Below are positions 18,841 to 29,756 of a stretch of 56,507 nucleotides of DNA, piece after piece. Every line of letters starts with the position of its first letter. Position 1 is the stretch's first letter. The notes beneath the pieces were generated by a model. That model did no database searches. It worked only from the letters and a program-made list of their open reading frames with translations, and was not told the origin of the DNA. The stretch comes from Nemertoderma westbladi (taxonomy: Eukaryota; Xenacoelomorpha; Nemertodermatida; Nemertodermatidae). The DNA is taken from the NCBI GenBank assembly GCA_032718475.1, contig JAUCBJ010006281.1, forward strand, positions 1-56,507, in the 5' to 3' direction. The position numbers were made by a program, and so were the translations under genes.

Positions 18841-20905
18841 ATAGGATAAAAAATTGGTTTGGATGAATTGCGAATTTGTTATGGGTTGACCTCCTTTTTT
18901 GGTTAGATTAATTCGCCTATTATATAGCTATATAATTTTATAATTTTCTTTTCTGTATCAATATTTACTTATTTTGAGGAACTCACACAAGTCCTCGAGA
19001 TAGAAAAGTATGAAAACCCTACAATTCAAATTCACTTTATTTTTTCCATCCATTTTTATGCTGAGAATTGCATCTGAATAATAATATTAATAATAATAAT
19101 AATTTATTGTTACCTCCGAGTTTTACTACAGCCCACTCACTGACTTACTGTCCAACTTGTCATTGCAGTAACAGGATTAAAACAATTTATCATGAAAATT
19201 GTCCCTGTAGTAACTTATGCTCTCACCGAATTCGCCCATCTGCTATCACCAACTTTAAAGAGATAAAATAAAAAATAAAATTAACATTCTTGAAAAGCCT
19301 TCTCCAAAACTTTAAGACTTCATTTGTCAGCTTCCTCAACACTCATAATGAAACTGACTTGAATCCTGAACTTTTATCATATACTTGTCAGGTCCTAGTT
19401 TCAATTCCGCTTCATGGAAATAGCCGCGATCCAGCATAATAGGTACATCATAATTCGTACAACCTACAGAAACCGGATTTCATCATAAACTCTGCACAAC
19501 ATTAACACCGTTCCATGACCTGTTGCTTTCATGTGTCTGACACTACTGTTTCTAGTGTGCCTCACAGCATTATCATGTTTTATCTTATCGATTTAGTCCA
19601 GTCAAAATAGGGCTCAACCTCGGACAAATTGCAACAGAATTTAATTTAATATCTTCAAGACCCAAATTTTATGCTTATCAACATATCCAAAATCGGGTTG
19701 TTGGAACTTGGTTAAATAGACCATTTCACCATGGCAACAGAAAGTCATACATAAATCACCCCTTTCCTATAATCCTACGGAATTCTAACCTGACCTACCC
19801 CATCCAAATCACTATCGGAGAATCCGATGGAGCACTTTTTGAAACTTACCATGACAACTATGATAATTACATGGTCGAAATTAATTGTACAGTAAATTTA
19901 TGAAATTTTGGAAACGTATCCATATTGCGTGTTCCCGCATTGCATTGAGTATTGCGTATTGTTGCAAAATTAGGAAACTCTGTAATTATATTGTCCTTAA
20001 GCATAAATGTTTTTTTCTAGATTCGGCATTGAAGTGGAAAATCAGTTGTCCTGTAACCTAGGTAATAAGAAAATATTATCACCTATAATGTTTCTTCAGT
20101 TTAAATATAGTTACTATCATTTTAAAAAGAAACCAATTCAGGATCAAGTACCTCACATGTTGCTATGTTCAGACCATAATTTGCCAGCCAATCATGTCAT
20201 TTCTTGTTGCCATGGCAACCAAAACTATTATTTAATATATGAAAATTCCATCATAAACATTTTATATCTATTTCAGATGCATATCAATATGTTACATAGT
20301 CAATATTCATAATCACAAGCGAAGTCATTATTCTGTTGTTATCATAGCAACGGGCATATTTAAGTATTTATGTATTATTTTTTAGTAACGTATTTGGTAT
20401 TTTATTTAATCATATTAAAGATTATTAAAAAATATTGTGTGGAGTCTTCTACAGTTATTTTATTTAACAAAGTCTGGATTTTTGACCATAGCAACAGGAT
20501 TTTTGATCCTAATTCGGGAGTGACTTGTTAAAATTACTCCAAATTCGGTTTAATGTACAATTCAGTATTTTGTAGCATGAGATGCTTTAGAAAATTACAA
20601 AATTATATTCGAATGACCGTAATGTACTTAGCAACGAAAGTTTTCCTTAGCAACCGGGGTCTTTTAGTACCAACATCGCGTTTTTAAAGTGATAATTTGT
20701 TTTTTATATAGTTTAAATAACAGTAGTAAGGGTTGAAAGCTTGGCAACGTTGAATTTTGTATAGCAACTACGACTTACCTTAGCAACGGGTAGTTTCACA
20801 AGGTAGCAGCGAGTTTTCAAATAATTACCAAGTTTTCTACATCAATGTTGAATCTTACTTATCAATGGCTTATCAAATCTTATCAATTATTTGAGGAAGC
20901 ACCTT
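18841..20905. other. Non-coding stretch with clustered 'gcaac' words
   Basis: No gene recognised. From 19.72 to 20.80 kb the words 'atggcaac', 'atagcaac' and 'ttagcaac' recur at least nine times, some as part of near-palindromes. It may be a decayed repeat or a cluster of RFX-like sites. Small frames at 19068 and 20007 have no recognisable product. Confidence 0.4.
20206..20219. promoter_or_regulatory. Perfect X-box-like palindrome GTTGCCATGGCAAC
   Basis: This 14-base palindrome equals the ideal binding site of RFX transcription factors. A second imperfect one, GTTATCATAGCAAC, is at 20338..20351. No nearby gene shows what it would control, and the surrounding cluster of half-sites may be a repeat. 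Confidence 0.4.
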
Positions 20906-20907
20906 AA

Positions 20908-21664
20908 CACTCTATGGTTCTTTTCGGGGAATCTCATTGATCTCGATTGCTGCAAAGCTATACAACAGAATTCTATTAAATCGCATCTGGGATCCCATTG
21001 AGAGACTGCTCCGTGGAAATCAGAATGGGTTCCGTAAAGGTCGTGGGACCATGGAGCCCATTTTGGCACTTAGAAGGATAATTGAAGAGTTATCAAAAAA
21101 GAAAGACAGGCATCTATCTGGCTGTTATATTTGTTGACTTCTTCAAGGCCTATGATTCAGTCTCTCGCTCACATATGTTCAGCATACTTTCATTATATAG
21201 GATTCCTGATGAAATTATTGCAGCACCATTTGAAGTGTTATGGGGCGTCCTCCAGGGAGACACACTTGCACCATTCTTGTTCATAATTGTTGTTTACTAT
21301 GTTCTACGCATGTCCTTAGATCATCATAATGATGATGGGGTGATGATAACTCCACCTACTGGCTCCAGAAGTCGAGGAAATCCTGCCAAGTACCTAACTG
21401 ATCTAGACTTTGCTGATGACTTAGGAGTACTCTCAGAATCACTAGAGGGAGCCCAACGGCTCCTCAGCTCATTAGAACATGATGCTTCTAGTGTTGGTCT
21501 TTTTATTAACTCCAGAAAGACCAACATCTTAAAGAACACTGGCCTTGAAGATGCGGATGATCTAGCAAATGTCATGGGTGATAGGGAGTCGTCGTGGCGC
21601 AATTTTGTCGACAAGCCGGCACAGCATTCTTAAAAATGCAGCTGCAATGCAGCATGCCGATCCT
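20908..21664 (+). mobile_element. RTE-like LINE (family A), internally deleted copy
   Basis: Starts near the FRGISLISIAAKLYNRILLN region of the RT and ends with the family hairpin and TAG tail at about 21664. There is one frameshift at about 21110 (the 'gacaggcatctatctggctg' area) and two internal deletions. The first removes the 20 residues between EIIAA and PFEV (at 21223). The second joins SRKTNIL directly to KNTGLEDADD, dropping most of the C-terminal half. Both joins stay in frame, leaving a 183-codon open frame at 21082..21633 that keeps VDFFKAYDS and FADDLGVL. It is non-functional. Confidence 0.88.
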
Positions 21665-22028
21665 AGTAGTACATACGAAATAAAATAATGCCTTGGAAAT
21701 TAAAATGAAATGAAATGGAAAAAAAAGGGAAATGAAATCAGGTTGCATTAAACAGAACAGAGAGTTATGGACAAATTATATAAAACCCAATCATTCACAA
21801 ATTATAGAGAATAAAATTCCTGCAAGGACCTTCAGCTTCCATTATCTGATAAGGTCCTAAAGGAAACACAAGTTTCCGTATAAGTAAGGTTTCGCAATAT
21901 GTGCTGTGCATTCAACGCAGTGTATGAGGTTGGGTATACTAAGTAAGAGGAATACAATAACATCCGAAAGAAATGAATGTGATTGAAGGTGAAGAATATT
22001 ATGGCAATGGAAGATTGTCTGTAATGAT
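21665..22028. other. Non-coding stretch before the minisatellite
   Basis: AT-rich with poly-A/GAAAT runs at 21670..21735. Nothing else is recognised. Confidence 0.4.
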
Positions 22029-25000
22029 GCATACCGGTAGTACTCCACCCCCTCAATGTAATTAATGTACCGGTAGTACCCCACCCCCTCAATGTAATGC
22101 ATATACCGGTGGTACCCCACCCCCTCAATGTAACGCATATACCGGTGGTACCCCACCCCCTCAATGTAATGCATATACCGGTGGTACCCCACCCCCTCAA
22201 TGTAACGCATATACCGGTGGTACCCCACCCCCTCAATGTAATTAATGTACCGGTAGTACCCCACCCCCTCAATGTAATGCATGTATACCGGTAGTACCCC
22301 ACCCCCTCAATGTAACGCATATACCGGTGGTACCCCACCCCCTCAATGTAATTAATGTACCGGTAGTACCCCACCCCCTCAATGTAACGCATATACCGGT
22401 GGTACCCCACCCCCTCAATGTAATGCATGTACCGGTGGTACCCCACCCCCCAATGTAATGCATGTACCGGTGGTACCCCACCCCCTCAATGTAATGCATA
22501 TACCGGTGGTACCCCACCCCCTCAATGTAATGCATATACCGGTGGTACCCCACCCCCTCAATGTAATTAATGTACCGGTAGTACCCCACCCCCTCAATGT
22601 AATGCATGTACCGGTGGTACCCCACCCCCTCAATGTAATGCATGTACCGGTAGTACCCCACCCCCTCAATGTAATGCATATACCGGTGGTACCCCACCCC
22701 CTCAATGTAACGCATATACCGGTGGTACCCCACCCCCTCAATGTAATGCATGTACCGGTAGTATCCCACCCCCCAATGTAATGCATGTACCGGTGGTACC
22801 CCACCCCCTCAATGTAATGCATATACCGGTGGTACCCCACCCCCTCAATGTAATGCATATACCGGTGGTACCCCACCCCCTCAATGTAATGCATATACCG
22901 GTGGTACCCCACCCCCTTAATGTAATGCATATACCGGTGGTACCCCACCCCCTCAATGTAATGCATGTACCGGTAGTACCCCACCCCCTCAATGTAATGC
23001 ATATACCGGTGGTACCCCACCCCCTCAATGTAATGCATATACCGGTGGTACCCCACCCCCTCAATGTAATGCATATACCGGTGGTACCCCACCCCCTCAA
23101 TGTAATGCATATACCGGTGGTACCCCACCCCCTCAATGTAATGCATATACCGGTGGTACCCCACCCCCTCAATGTAATGCATATACCGGTGGTACCCCAC
23201 CCCCTCAATGTAATGCATATACCGGTGGTACCCCACCCCCCCAATGTAATGCATGTACCGGTAGTACCCCACCCCCTCAATGTAATGCATATACCGGTGG
23301 TACCCCACCCCCTCAATGTAATGGATATACCGGTGGTACCCCACCCCCTCAATGTAATGCATATACCGGTGGTACCCCACCCCCTCAATGTAATGCATAT
23401 ACCGGTGGTACCCCACCCCCTCAATGTAATGCATATACCGGTGGTACCCCACCCCCTCAATGCAATGCATATACCGGTGGTACCCCACCCCCTCAATGTA
23501 ATGCATATACCGGTGGTACCCCACCCCCTCAATGTAATGCATATACCGGTGGTACCCCACCCCCTCATTGTAATGCATATACCGGTGGTACCCCACCCCC
23601 TCAATGTAATGCATATACCGGTGGTACCCCACCCCCTCATTGTAATGCATATACCGGTGGTACCCCACCCCCTCAATGTAATGCATATACCGGTGGTACC
23701 CCACCCCCTCATTGTAATGCATATACCGGTGGTACCCCACCCCCTCAATGTAATGCATATACCGGTGGTACCCCACCCCCTCAATGTAATGCATATACCG
23801 GTGGTACCCCACCCCCTCATTGTAATGCATATACCGGTGGTACCCCACCCCCTCAATGTAATGCATATACTGGTGGTACCCCACCCCCTCAATGTAATGC
23901 ATATACCGGTGGTACCCCACCCCCTCAATGCAATGCATATACCGGTGGTACCCCACCCCCTCATTGTAATGCATATACCGGTGGTACCCCACCCCCTCAT
24001 TGTAATGCATATACCGGTGGTACCCCACCCCCTCAATGTAATGCATATACCGGTGGTACCCCACCCTCTCAATGTAATGCATATACCGGTGGTACCCCAC
24101 CCCCTCATTGTAATGCATATACTGGTGGTACCCCACACCCTCATTGTAATGCATATACCGGTGGTACCCCACCCCCTCAATGTAATGCATATACCGGTGA
24201 TAACCCACCCCCTCATTGTAATGCATATACCGGTGGTACCCCACCCCCTCATTGTAATGCATATACCGGTGGTACCCCACCCCCTCAATGTAATGCATAT
24301 ACCGGTGGTACCCCACCCCCTCATTGTAATGCATATACCGGTGGTACCCCACACCCTCATTGTAATGCATATACCAGTGGTACCCCACCCCCTCAATGTA
24401 ATGCATATACCGGTGATAACCCACCCCCTCAATGTAATGCATATACCGGTGGTACCCCACCCCCTCAATGTAATGCATATACCGGTGGTACCCCACCCCC
24501 TCAATGTAATGCATATACCGGTGGTACCCCACCCCCTCAATGTAATGCATATACCGGTGGTACCCCACCCCCTCATTGTAATGCATATACTGGTGGTACC
24601 CCACACCCTCATTGTAATGCATATACCGGTGGTACCCCACCCCCTCAATGTAATGCATATACCGGTGATAACACACCCCCTCATTGTAATGCATATACCG
24701 GTGGTACCCCACCCCCTCATTGTAATGCATATACCGGTGGTACCCCACACCCTCATTGTAATGCATATACCAGTGGTACCCCACCCCCTCAATGTAATGC
24801 ATATACCGGTGGTACCCCACCCCCTCATTGTAATGCATATACCGGTGGTACCCCACCCCCTCATTGTAATGCATATACCGGTGGTAACCCACACACTCAT
24901 TGTAATGCATATACCGGTGGTACCCCACCCCCTCAATGTAATGCATATACCGGTGATAACCCACCCCCTCATTGTAATGCATATACCGGTGGTACCCCAC

Positions 25001-25268
25001 ACCCTCATTGTAATGCATATACCGGTGGTACCCCACCCCCTCATTGTAATGCATATACCGGTGGTACCCCACCCCCTCAATGTAATGCATATACCGGTGG
25101 TACCCCACCCCCTCAATGTAATGCATATACCGGTGGTACCCCACCCCCTCAATGTAATGCATATACCGGTGGTACCCCACCCCCTCATTGTAATGCATAT
25201 ACCGGTGGTACCCCACCCCCTCAATGTAATGCATATACCGGTGGTCCCCACCCCCTCAATGTAATGCT
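22029..25268. repeat. 36-bp minisatellite, about 90 copies
   Basis: The consensus unit is 'atgcatataccggtggtacc' followed by 'ccaccccctcaatgta'. Because 36 is divisible by 3, long frames stay open on both strands (for example 939 codons on the minus strand with 12-residue repeats such as MHYIEGVGYHRY). This is a by-product, since variants in all frames are tolerated equally. Each unit can form a hairpin ggtgg-tacc-ccacc, and the G-rich strand has two G runs per unit. The left 0.8 kb is heterogeneous (attaatgtaccggtag, acgcatata variants). The right half alternates 'ctcaatg' and 'ctcattg' units and repeats a three-unit higher-order pattern containing 'ccacaccctc' and 'ggtgataacc'. Confidence 0.95.
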
Positions 25269-25921
25269 GGTGGTACTAATATAATAAAGTATATATATAA
25301 TATATTAAAGTGATTATGAGTGGGGAGGCTTAGCGCTTAGCGACATAAAAAGGTGAAAACGTGATAAAACTGTCAAAAGTGAGTAAATTGTCTTTGCGCG
25401 AGAACTGAGAACCATAGTCAGTGGGTATAGATATTTTGATGCGTTTTCAAATGTAAAATTTTACCGAATTTAAAATTAAAATTTTTTCGCAGCACCACTT
25501 TTTTTTACACAATTTTTACCAAACAATATTGTCTATGCAACACACAGGTTTATTAGTAATAGTGCCACGCCTGTAGTAGTGGTGGAAACGGTATCTACAC
25601 ACCCAGTACTAGTACTCCAGCCTCCACAGCTGTCTGATTATGCCAGTCATGGCAAGGATTTGCCCCTGAGGCTGCACCTTGTGGCTACGTGAACCACGAA
25701 GGCACATCAAAGCTGAGTTCACCTTGTGAATTTCAGTTTGGTTCGCATCAAATTGTAAATAATTGTATTATGTATATTATGTATTATGTTAATTGTATGG
25801 AATAATTGTATAAATATATTGTGATATGGAATATGTGTTGTATGTATGTTGTGTGTTATATTCTACAGTATATTCTTGGCCTGTAGTAAATATACTTACT
25901 GTGTACAGTATATACAAATAG
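25269..25921. other. Non-coding stretch
   Basis: No gene seen. It includes a TA/TG-rich part at 25760..25870 ('tgtatgtatgttgtgtgtt'). Confidence 0.4.
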
Positions 25922-26053
25922 TGATGTAATGTAAATGGTTTTGTTCAGAAGTGGAAAAAATGAGAAAGCGCGTCACCAGGGGTTGAACCAGCGCTATACC
26001 TACCTTTCCGCCTAACTTTTCCACTTCTGAACAAAACCATTTACATTACATCA
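25922..26053 (-). mobile_element. 132-bp foldback element with 37-bp perfect inverted repeats
   Basis: Arms 25922..25958 ('tgatgtaatgtaaatggttt' to 'agtggaaaa') and 26017..26053 are exact reverse complements. The 58-base interior, read on the minus strand, contains a B-box-like 'ggttcaacccctgg' followed by 'tgacgcgctttctcattttt', the same arrangement as the SINE-like element at 18.4 kb. It may be a snap-back SINE or a MITE. A transcript would form a long hairpin. Confidence 0.75.
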
Positions 26054-26839
26054 TTAATTACAGTTGCAACAGGTCATCTCCAATTTATACAAATAGTAAC
26101 CGCTAACAATATGTACATGTTAAATTATTGCATGTTTGTATTATTTTCTTGTGTCATATTTAATGTAACTAATTTTTACTCGCTGTGTCACAGTTATTTG
26201 TTAATTTTAATAACAAGGCAAGCTGTATTTTTGAGATGTTCGTTTATATATGTAGAGTTTGTTAAATCAACTGTGACACAGTAAGGTCGAACAAAACGGG
26301 TCCGTAGTTTGGAGAGATATGAGACATGAACTTCATTTTATAACATTGTACATTAAAGTAGGCCTACCCGGGTAAAACGTACGAAGGTGAAGTGTATATA
26401 TAGTTTATTTCGATTTCAAATTTCAGTCTATTTGTGTCTAAAGTCAGGAATCTTGAAGTTTCAGAATAAAAATATCATTATATACTGTACGGGTACGCCA
26501 TGTCCTGTTTCTGTTGTTTAATTTTATTGTCAATTTCTTTCATTTTTGTATGACTCGCTGCATCCCATCCACTGTAGACGTAAACTTAAATCATGAGCTC
26601 AGATCAAAATTACTAATTGAGTTTGTAAGTCCCTTTCTATCCCCACAGTGGTGTTGCTCTGCCCCCCCCCCCCCCCCCCCTCCCCCACTGTAATCAGCGA
26701 CCAATCACTTTATTTATCTTCTAAAATTCACCTCACTGTGTGCAACCAATTTTCTTTACTGTAGTTTGATTTACCAACACCGCATCAAATGTCTCACTTG
26801 AGATTACAAGGTTGAGAATACAGTATATAATGTAATAGG
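26054..26839. other. Non-coding stretch with a poly-C tract
   Basis: No gene seen. A poly-C run lies at about 26661..26680. Otherwise AT-rich. Confidence 0.4.
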
Positions 26840-26985
26840 GCAGATAATTTGATAATGCTCTCCATAGCGAAAAATATCAACCGACCCTATTGGGGCTTGA
26901 ACACCTAGTTTTCAAACTTCCGGTTATCATCAGCCGGGTGTGTGTCCTAAGACCACTGAGCTACCAGGATGGGTGAAGAATTCGC
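26840..26985 (-). mobile_element. tRNA-derived SINE head
   Basis: On the minus strand, 'tcctggtagctcagtggtct' contains a textbook A box (tagctcagtgg). About 55 bases later comes a B-box-like 'ggtgttcaagcccc'. The anticodon-arm region (cccggctgatgataaccgg) does not fold as a normal tRNA, so it is a tRNA-derived SINE, not a tRNA gene. The body continues toward 26840 with no identified tail. Confidence 0.6.
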
Positions 26986-27661
26986 TATGAAGTGGGAATT
27001 CTATCATCACCTAAAATTATACAACTTCATAAACTGTGAAAGCCGAGATCCAACTGATTTTTCTAAGTATTAATCAATCACTAATGATACCCTGTCAGGG
27101 GTAAAGGTTACAGATTTGATGGTTATACTAAGTCACTCATTTTCTCAATTTAATAATTTATTGACAGTTTCTAAGCTTTGAACCTTAGATTAGTAAGTAT
27201 GAATGAACAAGTTTCTCAAGGACAAAGTGATGTGTCAAGGATTAACAAGCTTATTTGATATGCTATGAAGCTAAATCTGAGTACATTAAGCTTCATTATC
27301 TTAAAGGCATTAATCATATCCACTGAATACTAAATAATCCTTTGACTTATTCAGACATAATCATTATATTTAATGAAGATGAACATTTAATCCTTCCTAT
27401 TACATAAAAAGATCTACACATAATCCATTTTGCAAATGTCAAAATAATTAGATTTGAAAATGTAGTATTATCAGATGTTGACAGATGAAACTAAATTGAG
27501 TTTAAGCTTCCCCCTTACTAATAAATTTGTTTATTTTTACATAGGTGTGTATAAAGTACAAATTTACAGATAATACTCCATGTGATTTGCTACTCTAACA
27601 AAGTAGTGAGAGCAAAAAAAGCCATGAGGAGTTGAACATTGTAAATCAATGTAAATCAATT
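26986..27661. other. Non-coding AT-rich stretch
   Basis: No gene or strong repeat seen. Confidence 0.4.
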
Positions 27662-27770
27662 AAATGGTACTATTGCATAATGAAACAACTTAAATACTTG
27701 TACTCATGCACAGACTCCCAGTGCATGAGTACAAGTATTTAAGTTGTTTCATTATGCAATTGTACCATTT
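27662..27770. repeat. Long hairpin: 50-bp inverted repeat with 9-base loop
   Basis: Arms 27662..27711 and 27721..27770 pair at 49 of 50 positions. The loop is 'agactccca'. If transcribed it would give a nearly perfect 50-bp double-stranded stem, like an siRNA-type hairpin precursor. Alternatively it arose from one recent template-switch event. There are no terminal features of a known transposon. Confidence 0.85.
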
Positions 27771-28044
27771 CAAAACAAACAGGATATGTAGGTTTCAAGT
27801 TTATAAAATGGGTATTGAAGAACCAAAGCATTGATAGAAAAAAGTTCACCCATCAATTGAAAATATTTTGCAAATTTTAGCATTTGCAGTACCATATATA
27901 TATATATATATGTATATATTTATTTGCTGACTTCAAGTTTCAGGTTCCTTCATTGTAGATTTACTACTCCCCAAGTTACTTATAAAATCAATTTTCATGT
28001 ACTATTTCGCTATCTTGAGTTCATTCCAGCTAGGAATACTATTG
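27771..28044. other. Non-coding stretch with (TA)n
   Basis: A short TA microsatellite lies at 27895..27912. No gene seen. Confidence 0.4.
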
Positions 28045-28131
28045 TACTACTACTAGTTTCGGCATGCTGCATTGCAGCTGCATTTTTAAGAATGCCTTGC
28101 CGTCTTGTCAACAAAATTGCACCACCACAAT
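28045..28131 (-). mobile_element. RTE-like LINE (family A) 3'-end scrap
   Basis: The minus strand ends with the family hairpin and a TAG tail. The '+' reading is 'ggcatgctgcattgcagctg' and 'ttgtcaacaaaattgcacc'. It is only about 87 bases long, a severely 5'-truncated insertion. Confidence 0.8.
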
Positions 28132-28206
28132 ATTTCAATGTTTCGCAATGTTTCATATGTTCTATGATTTTCTTTTTCTCTTTTAATATAACAACATGAA
28201 TTAAGA

Positions 28207-28972
28207 TTTATAATGGAAGTTATACTATCATTATGTAAGATATTCAATTAAGTATTAATGTAAAGTGTTAGTTATACTATCATTATGTAAGCTATTGAAT
28301 TAAGTATTAATGTATCATTATGTAAGATATTCAATTAAGTATTAATGTATCATTATGTAAGATATTCAATTAAGTATTAATGTAAGGTGTTAGTTATACT
28401 ATCATTATGTAAGCTATTGAATTAAGTATTAATGTATCATTATGTAAGATATTGAATTAAGTATTAATGTATCATTATGTAAGATATTCAATTAAGTATT
28501 AATGTAAAGTGTTATACTATCATTATGTAAGCTATTGAATTAAGTATTAATGCATCATTATGTAAGATATTGAATTAAGTATTAATGTATCATTATGTAA
28601 GATATTCAATTAAGTATTAATGTAAAGTGTTAGTTATACTATCATTATGTAAGCTATTGAATTAAGTATTAATGTATCATTATGTAAGATATTCAATTAA
28701 GTATTAATGTATCATTATGTAAGATATTCAATTAAGTATTAATGTAAGGTGTTAGTTATACTATCATTATGTAAGCTATTGAATTAAGTATTAATGTATC
28801 ATTATGTAAGATATTGAATTAAGTATTAATGTATCATTATGTAAGATATTCAATTAAGTATTAATGTAAAGTGTTATACTATCATTATGTAAGCTATTGA
28901 ATTAAGTATTAATGCATCATTATGTAAGATATTGAATTAAGTATTAATGTATCATTATGTAAGATATTCAAT
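28207..28972. repeat. Three-tier satellite: 35-bp monomer, about 121-bp and 362-bp higher orders
   Basis: The monomer is 'cattatgtaagatattcaat' followed by 'taagtattaatgtat'. Every third monomer is extended by 'aaagtgttagttatacta' or a variant, giving a unit near 121 bp. Three of these, with their particular variants (aaag, aagg, aaag without gtta; tgcatcat), repeat as a 362-bp block (starts at 28262 and 28624). The array ends abruptly at the LINE's first codons at 28972. Confidence 0.9.
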
Positions 28973-29756
28973 TCGAAGAGTCATTTTTTGTGACGTCTGT
29001 AGATCAATATATCATTTACCCTGCGGCACGTTTCTTAATTTTACAGAAGTACACAATTGTACAGGATTAATGTGTATTTATTGTTATAATTGTATGTTTC
29101 CGTTTGCGTTTATAGACAATGATGATTCAGATATATTTTCTGAACCCATTTGTGATTCCGATGTGGATATTCACTCCAGCATTACAAACACACTTTTTGA
29201 TTCGATTGATCCTGTTACAAATTGTGCCAACTATAATATACCCGGCGGTTACTACGACCATGACAGTTTTAATTCTAAATTTAATAAAACCAAATTATTC
29301 TCTGTTTTTCATTTAAATATAAGAAGTTTAAAAACAAACCAATTAGAAACCACATACTTCTTAGATATGTTAAATAAGGATTTTGATGTTCTCACATTTT
29401 CTGAAACTTTCATAAGTGATGTCGACAACCTAGATTTTTTAAAATTAGAAGGATACCAAGGACCGTTCACTGGTAATCATCGGACTATCGGTTGCAAGCA
29501 TTGCGGTGGTGTAACCATTTTTGTAAAGGATGGAATTGAAGTACAGGACCGTGTTGACCTAAAGTTAACAGGTATTGAAAATATTTGGTTGCAGTTACAC
29601 GTTCCAAGATCATGGCCAATGGTTGTTAGTTGTATCTATAGACCTGACACCGTCACTCTTGACGATTTCCAAATGAAAATCGAAATGAGTTTAACTTTGC
29701 TAGGCAAGTCGAAAGTGCGCTGTATTATTACAGGGGATTTTAATATGGACCTTTAA
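28973..29756 (+). pseudogene. PHD-like finger plus LINE endonuclease (L2/CR1-like)
   Basis: The frame is open from within the satellite to a stop at 29754. The N-terminal CDVCRSIYHLPC...CIYC spacing (CxxC, HxxC, CxxC) resembles a PHD/zinc-binding finger. The endonuclease begins FSVFHLNIRSLKTNQLETTY, then the FSETFI glutamate motif, GGVTIFVKDG, a YRPDT strand and TGDFNMDL. The frame breaks at an A-run right after GDFNMDL; the other frame continues with KPLQNKYIDLFSSYGF and then TTDHLSTFV, which replaces the catalytic SDH region. It nicks target DNA in active relatives; here it is dead. Confidence 0.75.

Noticed and set aside
22415-25264. Very long open frames on both strands (up to 939 codons) in the 36-bp repeat
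   Set aside because: They exist only because the unit length is a multiple of three; several frames on both strands are open at once and variants do not favour any of them.
26850-26980. A tRNA gene on the minus strand
   Set aside because: The A box is excellent, but the anticodon arm and acceptor ends do not form a cloverleaf; a tRNA-derived SINE explains it better.
28207-28972. CRISPR array
   Set aside because: Repeats are directly adjacent with no unique spacers, in a eukaryotic context; it is a satellite.
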